From Rugamonas fusca (GTDB taxonomy: Bacteria > Pseudomonadota > Gammaproteobacteria > Burkholderiales > Burkholderiaceae_D), in contig NZ_JACEZS010000010.1 in NCBI RefSeq assembly GCF_014042365.1, positions 151,175-215,174 of the forward strand: 64,000 bases of DNA, in the 5' to 3' direction. Positions within the stretch are counted from its first letter, which is position 1. Each line of letters opens with the position of its first letter. The notes beneath the pieces are model-generated. The model saw only the letters and a program-made list of their open reading frames with translations. It was not told the DNA's origin and did not search any database. Of the stretch, positions 1-8,945 are shown one piece after another. Position numbers and translations under genes: made by a program.

Positions 1-103
1 CACAGACCGAAAAATCACGTCCCGGCAATCTGGTGGCTGATGTATAACGCCTGCCGTCTTGCATGGCTGCCATGTCCCGGGAATTGTTTTAAGGAGTAAA
101 AAA

Positions 104-757
104 ATGCATGCATACAGACAAACTCAACATCGCGACGCCAGCCCAGCCCGGGGCCAGGGCCGTGGCGAGCTGCCCGCCCTGCCGGCGCGTGACGCCAGCG
201 CCCGCCCGACCAGGCTGACCCTGGTGGAGCGGCCCGCGCCGCCGCTGGACCGCAAGCCAGCCCTGTCGATGGCCTCCATCGAGCGCGTGCGCTCGACCTC
301 GGCCACCTTGCGTCGCATCGAGAACATGCAAAAACTGATAGGCGAATTGTCCATGCACGAGATGCTGGCCGACGAGATCGCCTGGTTCCTCAAGTTTTCG
401 CCATCCGGCGCCCGCAAGTACATCCGCGATCTGCGCGAGGCCGGCGTGATCGAGCTGGCGCGCTACATCGAGGGCACGGCCACCTATCTGGGCAAGGCCG
501 TGTACCAGATCACGCCCGATCCGGAGCGGGTGCGCGCCTTCCTGGCCGCCATCGTCCAGCCCAAGCGCGAAGGCGCGCCGCCGCGCAAGGAACGCCCCGG
601 CGCGCGCGAGCTGGCCATGGCCGGCAATGGCCGCCATTTCCACATCCTGGCCGACGACACCCATTACGCGATCCGCGTCAACCGCGGCCCCGTGATGCGC
701 GACCCGCTGGTGGCGGCCCTGTTCGGCTCGCCGGGCTCGCAACAGAAGGCCGAGTGA
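104..757 (+). CDS. Winged-helix-like hypothetical protein
   Basis: I do not recognise the family by name. Residues about 60-150 read like a winged-helix DNA-binding fold: a helical stretch, then FSPSGARKYIRDLREAGVI, resembling a helix-turn-helix with its recognition helix, then a strand-rich wing ending in AVYQITPD. The N-terminal 50 residues and the C-terminal tail are basic and low in order. The start at 104 was chosen because AAGGAG lies at 91-96, about 7 bases upstream; an in-frame ATG at 59 has no such site. It stands alone on the plus strand before mtfA. A role as a transcription regulator is inferred only from the fold. Confidence 0.6.
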   Translation: MHAYRQTQHRDASPARGQGRGELPALPARDASARPTRLTLVERPAPPLDRKPALSMASIERVRSTSATLRRIENMQKLIGELSMHEMLADEIAWFLKFSPSGARKYIRDLREAGVIELARYIEGTATYLGKAVYQITPDPERVRAFLAAIVQPKREGAPPRKERPGARELAMAGNGRHFHILADDTHYAIRVNRGPVMRDPLVAALFGSPGSQQKAE

Positions 758-869
758 GCCTCGCCTGATGCTGGCGCCTGCGCAAGAAAAATGATTGAAT
801 TGACGGCAACCCGCCCCACTTGGGGTGGGTGGCCGGGCATCCCGTCGCGGCCGACTGACACGGGTGCAC

Positions 870-1745
870 ATGGACGCTTTGCTCTTGGTAGGCTTGACCA
901 TCTCGGCGCTGGTGCTGCCCTGGCTGATCCCGCGCTGGCGCCTGCGGCGCGCGCTGGCGCGGCCCTTGCCGGCCAGCGCCGTGGCCGTGCTCGAGCGCCA
1001 GATCCCACCTTATCGCCACATGGGGCCGGACCTGCAGGCCCAGTTGCGGCGCCTGGTCGCGCAATTTCTGCATCAGAAGAAGTTCATCGGCTGCGAAGGG
1101 CTGGTGGTGGACGACGCGATGGCCATCACCATCGCCGGCCAGGCTTGCCTGCTGTTGTTGAACCGCCCCAGCAAGGTCTATCCGGCCCTGCACACCATCC
1201 TCGTCTATCCCACCGCCTTCGTGGCGCGGCGCGACGAGGTGGGGCCGGGCGGCGTCGTCACGCCGGGCCACCAGAGCATGCTCGGCGAATCGTGGGACGA
1301 TGGCCGCGTGGTGCTGTCGTGGGATGACGTGCAGCGGGGCGCGGCCGACTGGACCGACGGCCACAACGTGGTCCTGCACGAATTCGCCCACCAGCTCGAC
1401 AGTGAATCGGGCCGCGCCAACGGCGCGCCCTACCTGGGCCACCACGCCAAGTACCGCGACTGGTCGGCCGTGCTGGCGCGCGACTTTCACGCGCTGCGCT
1501 GGCAAGCCATGTATCGCCAGCACAGCGTGATGGACCACTACGGCGCCACCAGCCCGGCCGAATTTTTCGCTGTGGCGACGGAAACGTTTTTTGAAAAACC
1601 GTGGCAGATGGCCGAGCACCACAGCGAGCTCTACGGAGAATTCTGCAAGTATTACCGGGTCGATCCGCGCGCCTGGCAGGCGCCGCCGCCGGCGCCGGCG
1701 CCCGGTCCTGATGCGGCCCACCTGGCCTGGCACGCCCGTTGGTGA
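870..1745 (+). CDS. mtfA: MtfA-like zinc metallopeptidase (M90 family)
   Basis: Zinc-dependent peptidase of the MtfA (Mlc titration factor A) family. In E. coli MtfA binds the repressor Mlc and has aminopeptidase activity. The HExxH site is HEFAHQLD with H170, E171 and H174; the following AEFFAV segment (E231) is the probable third zinc ligand. The first about 20 residues are hydrophobic and may anchor the protein in the inner membrane, as in many beta-proteobacterial homologues. The ATG at 870 is preferred over an in-frame ATG at 825, whose extra 15 residues are arginine-rich and lie ahead of the hydrophobic start. The C-terminus is a proline/alanine tail. Family assignment is strong; the substrate here is unknown. 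Confidence 0.88.
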   Translation: MDALLLVGLTISALVLPWLIPRWRLRRALARPLPASAVAVLERQIPPYRHMGPDLQAQLRRLVAQFLHQKKFIGCEGLVVDDAMAITIAGQACLLLLNRPSKVYPALHTILVYPTAFVARRDEVGPGGVVTPGHQSMLGESWDDGRVVLSWDDVQRGAADWTDGHNVVLHEFAHQLDSESGRANGAPYLGHHAKYRDWSAVLARDFHALRWQAMYRQHSVMDHYGATSPAEFFAVATETFFEKPWQMAEHHSELYGEFCKYYRVDPRAWQAPPPAPAPGPDAAHLAWHARW

Positions 1746-1857
1746 AATGTGCGCAAAGCAAATGTGAAATAGTGCATAATCGGAACAAGCCGCGTATGCC
1801 CGCCCGTCGCCCGCATCGTGTCCGCCGCCATGTCCTGTTTGCCGCGAGACCATCGCC

Positions 1858-3156
1858 ATGCAATTCGAAGAACTCGAGTTCTTTTCCACCGACGCCCCGG
1901 CCCGGGCCCCGGCGGCCGAAGCGGCCTCGCCACTGGTGCGGTTGCAGTACCTGGTCGATAACACGCCGGCCATCATCTACAGCACCGTGCCCAGCGGCGA
2001 CTTCAAGATGACTTTCGTCAGCAAGAACGCCTACCACGTACTCGGTTACCGGCCCGAGCAGATGCTGGCCGATCCCAACTTCTGGTTCGACCATATTCAT
2101 CCCGACGACGCCCCCAACATCTTCTCCAGCCTGGCGCTGGTGTTCACGGAAGGCCAGCGCACCTACGAATACCGCTTCCGCATCGCCGACGGTTCCTACC
2201 TGTGGATGCACGATACGCTGCGGCTGATCCGCGACGAGCATGGCGTGCCGCTGGAGGTGATCGGCGCGCTGACCGACATCACGGCCCGCAAGCAGATGGA
2301 GCAGGCCTTGCAGGCCAGGGGCGTGGAGCAGCAGCAGCTGATCGGCAAGCTGCGCGACGCCCACCAGCAACTGCTGCAATCGGAAAAGATGGCCTCCATC
2401 GGCCAGCTGGCGGCCGGCATCGCGCACGAGATCAACAACCCGGTCGGTTTCGTCAATTCCAACATGGGCGCGCTGCAAGGATATGTGGGCACGCTGCTGG
2501 GGGTGATCGACCAGTACGAGCAGGCCGTGGCCGGGGCCGGCAATGCCGCGCTGGCGGCGCGCGTGGCGGCCGTGCGCGAACAGGCCGACCTGGCCTTCCT
2601 GCGCGAGGATGTGGGCGACCTGGTGCGCGAATCGATGGATGGCCTGAAGCGGGTCAAGGACATCGTCCAGGCGCTCAAGGATTTCTCCCACGTGGGCGAG
2701 ACGGAATGGCAGATCGCCGACCTGCACCAGGGCATCGATTCCACGCTCAACATCGTCGCCAACGAGCTCAAATACAAGGCCACCATCGTCAAGCACTATG
2801 GCCAGTTGCCGCCGATCCGCTGCCTGGCCTCGCAGCTGAACCAGGTGTTCATGAACCTGCTCGTCAACGCCGGCCACGCCATCAAGGACCAGGGCGAAAT
2901 CACGATCAGCACGGGCACGGCCAACGGCTGGGTGTGGGTGGAGGTGGCCGACACGGGCATGGGCATCGCGCCCGAACACTTGAACCGCATCTTCGAACCG
3001 TTCTTCACCACCAAGCCCGTGGGCAGCGGCACGGGGCTGGGTTTGTCGCTGTCCTACGGCATCGTGCACAAGCACGGCGGCAAGATCGAGGTGGCGTCCG
3101 AAGTGGGCAAGGGCAGCCGTTTCGTCGTACGCCTGCCGGCCACGCCAGCGAGCTGA
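1858..3156 (+). CDS. PAS-domain sensor histidine kinase
   Basis: Cytoplasmic sensor kinase with one PAS domain (about 25-145, ending in the typical ALTDITARKQ), a short coiled coil, a HisKA-like dimerisation region with phospho-acceptor H190 in AAGIAHEINNP, and a HATPase domain with the G1 box DTGMGIAP and G2 box GTGLGLSLSYGIV. No membrane segment is visible, so it probably senses a soluble or internal cue. There is no response regulator beside it. Its catalytic half closely resembles the kinase at 6258-7736 (shared GQLAAGxAHEINNP and LHQGIDSTLNIV), so it may feed the same REC proteins encoded about 1.3-3 kb downstream on the other strand. That link is inference. Confidence 0.92.
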   Translation: MQFEELEFFSTDAPARAPAAEAASPLVRLQYLVDNTPAIIYSTVPSGDFKMTFVSKNAYHVLGYRPEQMLADPNFWFDHIHPDDAPNIFSSLALVFTEGQRTYEYRFRIADGSYLWMHDTLRLIRDEHGVPLEVIGALTDITARKQMEQALQARGVEQQQLIGKLRDAHQQLLQSEKMASIGQLAAGIAHEINNPVGFVNSNMGALQGYVGTLLGVIDQYEQAVAGAGNAALAARVAAVREQADLAFLREDVGDLVRESMDGLKRVKDIVQALKDFSHVGETEWQIADLHQGIDSTLNIVANELKYKATIVKHYGQLPPIRCLASQLNQVFMNLLVNAGHAIKDQGEITISTGTANGWVWVEVADTGMGIAPEHLNRIFEPFFTTKPVGSGTGLGLSLSYGIVHKHGGKIEVASEVGKGSRFVVRLPATPAS

Positions 3157-3364
3157 AACCACCTGCGGGCAACGTTCGCTGCGCGCCGTAAACACTCCAT
3201 TCTCCCGATTATTTGTTTTTTTACCACGATCGCATGCGCGGCACCCCACCGCGCCGATTCTGTGGGAAGATCGCGTTGCGCGGATGGTGCAGTGCATCAA
3301 TTTCGCCTTGCAAGGCACTGCGCACCGCCTGCTGTCCTTCCCGTTCACGCTCCAGGAGTCCATG

Positions 3365-4405
3365 ATGAAATTGCCTGTCCACGCATCCCTGCTGGCCGTC
3401 GCGCTGGCGTTTTTCCCTCTGGCGCATGCCAGCAGCAACTTGCCGGCGCTGGGCGCCGACCATGGCGCGACGTCCGTCTCCGGTCTGTCGTCGGGCGCTT
3501 TTATGGCGGTGCAATATCAAGTCGCTTATTCGAGCTCCGTGGTGGGGGCGGGCGTGGTGGCCGGCGGGCCGTATTATTGCGCCGCCGGTTCGCTGGTGAA
3601 CGCGGCCGTGTGCATGGGCCAGGTGCCGTTCCTGCCGCCCAATCCGGCCTTGCTGCTGCTGTCGGCCCAGGGCTTCGCGGCCAGCGGCCAGATCGACCCG
3701 CTGACGGATTTGCAGAACGACCGCATCTACGTGTTCAGCGGCACCAAGGACACGGTGGTGTACCAGCAGGCCGTGGACGCCACCGTCACCTTCTTCAAGG
3801 ATGCCGGCGTGGCCGACGCCAACCTGGTGTACGTGAACAACGTGCCGGCCGGCCACGCGCTGCTCACGCCCGCGTTCGGCAATAGCTGCGGCGCCAACGC
3901 GGCGCCCTACATCAGCAGGTGCACGGTGCACCACGCGGCCTACGACCAGCCGGGCGCCATGTTCGCCCACATCTACGGCCACACCAGCGCGCCGGCCAGC
4001 AAGCTGTCGGGCAAGATCATCACCTTCAACCAGCGCGAGTTCGCCGATGCCAGCACCGGCATGGCGGCCGACGCCTATGCCTACGTGCCGGCCAGCTGCA
4101 ATGCCGCCAAGGCATGCCGCGTGCACGTGGCCTTCCATGGCTGCAAGCAGTCGGCGGCCGTGGTGCACGATGATTTCTATGGCAAGAGCAGCTACAACAA
4201 CTGGGCCGACACCAACCACATCATCGTGCTGTACCCGCAGGTGAACGCGTCCAACGTGCCGTACAACCCGCAGGGCTGCTGGGACTGGTATGGCTACACG
4301 GGCATCAACTATGCGTTCAAGTCCGGCCCGCAGATGATGGCCGTGCACGCCATGGTGGAACGGCTGACGTCCACGCCCGGTGCCACGGTGGCATCGGGCC
4401 AGTGA
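3365..4405 (+). CDS. Secreted PHB-depolymerase-like esterase
   Basis: Extracellular polyester esterase of the PHB depolymerase family (short-chain-length type with a type-2-like catalytic domain). The N-terminus is a Sec signal peptide (MKLPV..., hydrophobic to about residue 20, cleavage near HAS-S). The lipase box G40-L-S42-S-G44 carries the nucleophile. The C-terminal half contains the conserved CRVHVAFHGCKQ segment and a GCWDWYGY motif. About 346 residues with no substrate-binding or linker domain, so it is the compact form. AGGAG at 3354-3358 favours ATG 3365 over ATG 3362. With phaB and two phasin-like proteins elsewhere in the window it fits a PHA-using organism, although action on external polymer is not proven. 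Confidence 0.88.
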   Translation: MKLPVHASLLAVALAFFPLAHASSNLPALGADHGATSVSGLSSGAFMAVQYQVAYSSSVVGAGVVAGGPYYCAAGSLVNAAVCMGQVPFLPPNPALLLLSAQGFAASGQIDPLTDLQNDRIYVFSGTKDTVVYQQAVDATVTFFKDAGVADANLVYVNNVPAGHALLTPAFGNSCGANAAPYISRCTVHHAAYDQPGAMFAHIYGHTSAPASKLSGKIITFNQREFADASTGMAADAYAYVPASCNAAKACRVHVAFHGCKQSAAVVHDDFYGKSSYNNWADTNHIIVLYPQVNASNVPYNPQGCWDWYGYTGINYAFKSGPQMMAVHAMVERLTSTPGATVASGQ

Positions 4406-4417
4406 GGCCAGCCGTGC

Positions 4418-4924
4418 TCAGAGGATGATGGAACCGTCGGGCGCCCGCTTCACGTGCAGGATGCCCGGTTCCTCCTGCTCGAGGCGGCGCGCCTCCCGTT
4501 CCTGTGGCGTCGGCGGCGGCTGGCCGGCCCGTTCGGCCAGCAGGGCGGCGCGCTGTTGCAGCGCTTCGCGCACGGCCGCCGCCAGTTCGTCCGGCTGCCA
4601 CGGCTTGGTGATGAAGCGGAACACGTGGGCGTCGTTGATGGCGCTCATGGCCGTGTTGAAGTCGGTCGATGCGCTCAGCATGATGCGCACCGTGTCCGGC
4701 GCCAGCGTTTGCAGCGCGCGCAGCATGGCGCTGCCGTTCATGTGCGGCATGCGGTAGTCGGAAATGACGAGGTCGTATTCGCTCAGGCACGCCCGTTCCA
4801 GCGCCGTCTGCGGATCGGCGTAGGCCTCGATCCGCAGTTGCGCCGGCGGCAGCAGCTGGCGCAGCGCGCGCTCGAGCGCGCGCAGCATGTTGGGGTCGTC
4901 GTCGACCAATAAGATCGTGCTCAT
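4418..4924 (-). CDS. Single-domain REC response regulator (TKPW type)
   Basis: CheY-like receiver (about residues 3-120) with the acidic pair at D8-D9, phospho-acceptor D56 (LVISDYRMP) and the signature FITKPW with K107. The TKPW variant is characteristic of RpfG-like receivers and recurs in three other proteins of this window. The 45-residue tail is glutamine/glutamate-rich with no output domain. It is the last gene of a six-gene minus-strand operon, and its ATG overlaps the stop of the preceding gene (ATGA at 4921-4924). The likely role is phosphoryl acceptance from the operon's kinase with signalling by protein-protein contact. Confidence 0.92.
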   Translation of the reverse strand: MSTILLVDDDPNMLRALERALRQLLPPAQLRIEAYADPQTALERACLSEYDLVISDYRMPHMNGSAMLRALQTLAPDTVRIMLSASTDFNTAMSAINDAHVFRFITKPWQPDELAAAVREALQQRAALLAERAGQPPPTPQEREARRLEQEEPGILHVKRAPDGSIIL

Positions 4925-6261
4925 GGTGTTCCTTTGGCGAGGCGCACCCAGATTGCCAGCCGCCCCTCGCTCTTCGATTCGAAATCCTGCACTTGCTGGA
5001 TCATGCGCGCGTCCAGCACATGCTCGGCCGGCAGCAGCATCAGGCCGTCGCGGCTGATCAGGTCGCGCGCCAGCACCATGCCCGGTGCTAGTTCGCCCGA
5101 CAGCACTTCCACCCCGGCGCCCGGGTCCTCGACCGTGTAGTCGATGATCTGGCGGAACGCGGCCACCACGGCCGGGTCGTAGCGCTTGCCGGCCGAGTCC
5201 ATGATCAGCGACTTGGCTTCCTCGGGCCGCAGGTGGCGCTGCACCATGGCGCCCTGTTGCAGGTTGAAATAGTCGGCCGCCAGCGCCAGGATGCGCGCGC
5301 CGATGGGAATGGCCAGCCCCGAGATCCCGTACGGGAAACCGTTGCCGTCGAAGCGTTCGAGCTGGGCGCGCAGGATGGCGGCGCTGCCGCGCAAGTCCGG
5401 CAGCGGCATCAGCAACTGCTCGGCCCGCAGCGGGTGCTTGCGGTACTGGCCCAGCGCCTCGCCATTCATCAGCGTAAGCGGGGTGGCCAGCATCTCGTCC
5501 GTGAAGCCGATCTTGCCGATGTCCTGCAGCAGGGCGGCGATGAACACATCCTGCGTCTCGCGCACGTCGAGCTTGAGGGCCACGGCCAGCTTGCGCGCCA
5601 GGTCGGCCACTTGGCGCGCGTGCCCCGTGTGCTGGCCGCCGCGCAGCTCGACGATGGTCGACAGCAGCTTGATGGTGGTGATGAAATTGGCCTTGAGCTT
5701 GTCGTTGGCGGCCACGGCCGCGTCGTGCGCCACCCTGAGCTGGCGGGTGCGCGCCTCGACCTGGGCTTCCAGGCCCTGGTTGAGCGCCTTCAGTTCCTCG
5801 TTCTGGCGCTGGGTCAGCTGTTCCAGCCTGGCCTTTTCCAGTTCCAGTGCGCGCCGCTCGAGCGCGTGGCGCACCACCAGCACGATGTCGGTGTCGTCCC
5901 ACGGCTTGGTGATGTAGCGGTAGATCTCGCCGCAGTTGATGGCGTCCTGGATCGACTGGATGTCCGAATAGCCCGTCAGCAGCAAGCGCAGCACGCCCGG
6001 CCAGCGCTGGCGCACCTGGGCCAGGAAGCGGGCGCCGTCCATTTCCGGCATGCGCATGTCGGAGATCACCAGGTCCACCGGCTCCTGCGCCAGCACTTCC
6101 AGCCCCTCTGCGCCGCTTTCAGCCGTCAGCACGCGGTAGCCGCGCGGGCGGAACAGCCGGCGCAGCGCGGACAGGATGTTGGGCTCGTCGTCCACGAACA
6201 GCAGGGTGGCGCTGGCCGTCTGCATGACGGGCGGGCTGTGCGGCAGTGCGGCTGGTGTCAT
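4921..6261 (-). CDS. REC - degenerate HD-GYP domain protein
   Basis: RpfG-like architecture: receiver (D68 in LVISDMRMP; TKPW at 118-121), a long coiled coil (about 135-190), then an HD-GYP-like domain (about 205-375) and a C-terminal GMVLARDL...LLP module. Several catalytic residues are replaced: the HD pair is Q246-D247 (LLQDIGKIG), the usual HHE before the GYP loop reads QLE (300-302), and GYP itself is GFP (308-310). H274-less metal binding cannot be ruled out because H214 and H276 remain, but c-di-GMP hydrolysis looks unlikely. It overlaps the kinase upstream by ATGA (6258-6261). It is probably a c-di-GMP-binding or scaffold effector controlled by phosphorylation; that is inference. Confidence 0.88.
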   Translation of the reverse strand: MTPAALPHSPPVMQTASATLLFVDDEPNILSALRRLFRPRGYRVLTAESGAEGLEVLAQEPVDLVISDMRMPEMDGARFLAQVRQRWPGVLRLLLTGYSDIQSIQDAINCGEIYRYITKPWDDTDIVLVVRHALERRALELEKARLEQLTQRQNEELKALNQGLEAQVEARTRQLRVAHDAAVAANDKLKANFITTIKLLSTIVELRGGQHTGHARQVADLARKLAVALKLDVRETQDVFIAALLQDIGKIGFTDEMLATPLTLMNGEALGQYRKHPLRAEQLLMPLPDLRGSAAILRAQLERFDGNGFPYGISGLAIPIGARILALAADYFNLQQGAMVQRHLRPEEAKSLIMDSAGKRYDPAVVAAFRQIIDYTVEDPGAGVEVLSGELAPGMVLARDLISRDGLMLLPAEHVLDARMIQQVQDFESKSEGRLAIWVRLAKGTP

Positions 6262-7736
6262 AGGCTCGCTTCCTTGGCTTCCTGGTTTTCCCTGGCGTCG
6301 ACGGGGTGGCGGATAGGCAGGGTGACGCGGAAGCAGGTGCCTTTGCCCAGTTCCGTGCTGACCTCGATCTTGCCCTTATGTTTTTGCACGATACCATAAG
6401 CGAGCGACAGGCCCAGTCCTGTTCCCTTGCCCACGGCCTTGGTGGTGAAGAAGGGGTCGAAGATACGCGATACGACGTCGGGCGCGATGCCGCTGCCCGT
6501 GTCGGCTACTTCCAGCCACACCTGCTCGCCCTCGGTGCCGGTGCGCACCGTGATCCTGCCGCGCTCGGGGCCGATGGCGTGGGCCGCGTTGACCACCAGG
6601 TTCATCACCACCTGGTTGATCTGCAGCGGCAGGCATTCGATGTCGGGAATGGCGCCGTATTCCTTGACCACGTCGGCCTTGTACTTGACCTCGTTGCTGA
6701 CGATGTTGAGGGTGGAATCGATGCCCTGGTGCAGGTCGGCCCACACCCATTCCTGGTTGGCGTCGACCCGCGAGAAATCCTTCAAGTCCTGCACGATGTG
6801 GCGCACCCGGACGATGCCTTCCTTCGATTCATCCATCAGCGAGGGGATGTCTTCGCGCAGGAAGTCAAGGTCGATCCGTTCGCGCATGGCGCGCACCCGC
6901 TGCGCCACCTCGGGCGCGGCGATGCTGGCCTCGGCCTCCTGGTAGGTCGCCAGCATCTCGAACAACTGGTCCAGGTAGCTTTGCAGCGTGCCGAAGTTGG
7001 AGAAGATGTAGCCGATCGGGTTGTTGATCTCGTGCGCCACGCCGGCCGCCAGCTGGCCGATCGAGGCCAGCTTTTCGGACTGCACCAGCTGCTGCTGGGC
7101 CATCGACAATTGCTCGTTCAATTGCTCCAGTTCCACGTTGCGCCGCCGCAGTTCGGCGTCGGCCCGTTCACGCTGGCGGATGTCGTCCTCGAGCCGCTCG
7201 TTCACTTCGGCCAGCTGGGCGGTGCGCTTCTCGACCACGCTCTCGAGGTTGTCGTGGGCCTTGCGCAGCGCGTTCTCGGCCACCCGCCGTTCCGTCACGT
7301 CGCGCAGGGTTTCGATGGCGCCCACCACGTTGCCCTGGCGGTCGCGCAGCGGGGCGGCCGTGAAGTGCAGCCAGTGGCCGCTTTCGCCGATGTTGGGGAA
7401 AAAGTCCTCGCTCTCGAACGCGCCGGGAATCAGGGTCGAGCGCTTGTGCTTGCCCAGGTAATGGCGGTCGATCTCATCCTCCTCGCCCGAGATGATGAGG
7501 TCGGCCAGCAGCGGGCGCTGCTTGGGATAGAACGCTTGCCAGTGGTTTTGCGTTCCCACCATTTCCTCCCGGGTCCAGCCCAGCAATTGCTCGCACGCCT
7601 TGTTCCAGTGCGTGACCACGTGGCTGGTGTCGATGGCGAAGGTGGCCACCGGGTGGCCGTCGAAAAATTCGGACAGTTCGATGCCGGCGTGGGCCGCGTC
7701 ATCGCCGCCGGCGTGCGTATCGAAGTGGGCGTTCAT
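6258..7736 (-). CDS. PAS-domain sensor histidine kinase
   Basis: Soluble sensor kinase: N-terminal PAS (about 18-150, ending in ETLRDVTERR), a long coiled coil (about 150-225), HisKA-like helix with H235 in AAGVAHEINNP, and HATPase with boxes DTGSGIAP and GTGLGLSLAYGIV. It starts 16 bases after the HDOD gene stops, and its own stop overlaps the start of the REC/HD-GYP gene. This makes it the obvious phosphodonor for the two downstream REC proteins and perhaps for the internal REC of the first gene in the operon. There is no transmembrane segment. It is a close relative of the orphan kinase at 1858-3156. Confidence 0.93.
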   Translation of the reverse strand: MNAHFDTHAGGDDAAHAGIELSEFFDGHPVATFAIDTSHVVTHWNKACEQLLGWTREEMVGTQNHWQAFYPKQRPLLADLIISGEEDEIDRHYLGKHKRSTLIPGAFESEDFFPNIGESGHWLHFTAAPLRDRQGNVVGAIETLRDVTERRVAENALRKAHDNLESVVEKRTAQLAEVNERLEDDIRQRERADAELRRRNVELEQLNEQLSMAQQQLVQSEKLASIGQLAAGVAHEINNPIGYIFSNFGTLQSYLDQLFEMLATYQEAEASIAAPEVAQRVRAMRERIDLDFLREDIPSLMDESKEGIVRVRHIVQDLKDFSRVDANQEWVWADLHQGIDSTLNIVSNEVKYKADVVKEYGAIPDIECLPLQINQVVMNLVVNAAHAIGPERGRITVRTGTEGEQVWLEVADTGSGIAPDVVSRIFDPFFTTKAVGKGTGLGLSLAYGIVQKHKGKIEVSTELGKGTCFRVTLPIRHPVDARENQEAKEASL

Positions 7737-7752
7737 GGGTGTCGTTGCTCCG

Positions 7753-8589
7753 TCAGTGGACCAGGATCTGGCACAGGTCCTGGAACGTCGATTCCGTTTC
7801 CGCGAACACGGCCATGCAGGCCGCGTCGCTCAACGCCAGCATACGCCAGCTTTGCTGCGACAGGGGCGGCACCTGGTCGTCCTCCTCGCCGCTCAGGTCG
7901 AGCGCATGGGCCAGCGCGTCGGCCACGTGGATCAGCAGGGCCAGCGAGACGGTGTCGGCGCCGTCGGGCTGGTGGTGGCCGGCCACCGCGTCCTGGATGG
8001 GGCGTGGAAAATTCCAGTGGGCCGCCAGGGCGCTGCCCACGCGTGCGTGGTCGTGGCCGAAGATGGCATGCTGGGCCGCGCCCACCGTGCAGTCGTGCTG
8101 GCGGCGGTAGGCTTCCACCGCCTCGTATTCGGTCCGGTAGCGGGTGGCCAGCACCAGCGTGCCCAGGTCATGCAGCAGGCCGGCCGTGAACGCCGCCTCC
8201 GGCGGCAGCCGCACGTGGCGCGCCAGCGCCCGCGCACACACGGCCGTGGCGATCGAGTGGCGCCAGAACGGTTCGAACGCGAACTGGCTGCCCGGTCCCG
8301 GCGTGAAGGCGCCCGTCACCGAGCAGGCCGTGACCAGCGTGCGGATGCTGTGCAATCCCAGCACGGCGATCGCCTGGCCGATGGTGGTGACCTTGGTCGG
8401 CATGCCATAGAACGAGGAATTGGCCAGCCGCAGCGTCTTGGCCGTGAGCGACTGGTCGAGCGCGATCTTGGCCGCCAGCGCGTGCAGGTCCACGTCGTCC
8501 TGCCCGACCGTGGCGAGCAGCTCGGCCACCACGGCCGGCAGCGAGGGCAGGTCGTGCACGCGCTTGATGATCTCGTCCATGCTGAGCAT
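7753..8589 (-). CDS. HDOD domain signalling protein
   Basis: HDOD domain (a catalytically silent relative of HD phosphohydrolases) covering about residues 3-210, with KTLRLANSSFYGM, AGLLHDLGTLVLA and GHDHARVGSALAAHW. HDOD proteins commonly relay two-component or c-di-GMP signals through protein contact. The start at 8589 has AGGAG five bases upstream in mRNA sense and lies just after the stop of the preceding small gene, so a longer in-frame reading to 8781 is rejected. Third gene of the minus-strand signalling operon. No other output domain is visible. Confidence 0.9.
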   Translation of the reverse strand: MLSMDEIIKRVHDLPSLPAVVAELLATVGQDDVDLHALAAKIALDQSLTAKTLRLANSSFYGMPTKVTTIGQAIAVLGLHSIRTLVTACSVTGAFTPGPGSQFAFEPFWRHSIATAVCARALARHVRLPPEAAFTAGLLHDLGTLVLATRYRTEYEAVEAYRRQHDCTVGAAQHAIFGHDHARVGSALAAHWNFPRPIQDAVAGHHQPDGADTVSLALLIHVADALAHALDLSGEEDDQVPPLSQQSWRMLALSDAACMAVFAETESTFQDLCQILVH

Positions 8590-8591
8590 GC

Positions 8592-8945
8592 TCACTCCTG
8601 GTTGCGGTAGTCGGTCAGCAGTTGCAGCAGCGTGGCGTTGGCTTCCTGGCCCGCGCTGTGGCGGAACAGGTGCTGCAACCGCGCCAGCTGGTGCTGGCGC
8701 AGCGCGGCCCGCGCCGCCGGCGCGCCGCCGTCCGCATCCGCATCGCCGTGCCCGGGCTGGGCCGGGCGCACGACGACGCACTGCGCCACGCCGCGCCGGC
8801 GCAGGCTGGCCAGCGTGGCCTCGGTCAGTATCGCGCCTTGCGGCAACAGCACGGTGCCGTGGCCATCGGACAGCTCGTCGGCCAGCACCATGCCGGCGCC
8901 GGCCTGATCGAGCGTGATGCGCAGGTGCGGCGGCTGGTCCATCAT
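8592..8945 (-). CDS. Small c-di-GMP-operon protein resembling the HD-GYP accessory module
   Basis: A 117-residue soluble protein with no named family that I recognise. Residues about 9-55 (AGAGMVLADEL...GTVLLPQGAILTEATLASL) match in pattern the C-terminal module of the REC/HD-GYP protein encoded downstream (APGMVLARDL...LMLLPAEHVLDARMIQ). It therefore looks like a free-standing copy of that accessory module, followed by a helical tail rich in H and Q. It overlaps the upstream gene by ATGA (8942-8945) and lies two bases from the HDOD start, so it is surely co-translated. A regulatory-subunit role is inferred from context. Confidence 0.78.
   Translation of the reverse strand: MMDQPPHLRITLDQAGAGMVLADELSDGHGTVLLPQGAILTEATLASLRRRGVAQCVVVRPAQPGHGDADADGGAPAARAALRQHQLARLQHLFRHSAGQEANATLLQLLTDYRNQE

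Noticed and set aside
1..103. Possible end of a gene upstream of position 104
   Set aside because: No frame with a recognisable domain or stop context was found in the first 100 bases; treated as leader sequence.
1258..3438. Long minus-strand open frame (726 codons) antisense to the MtfA and kinase genes
   Set aside because: It runs across two well-supported plus-strand genes and has an arginine/histidine/aspartate-rich composition typical of a shadow frame in high-GC DNA. No domain is recognisable.
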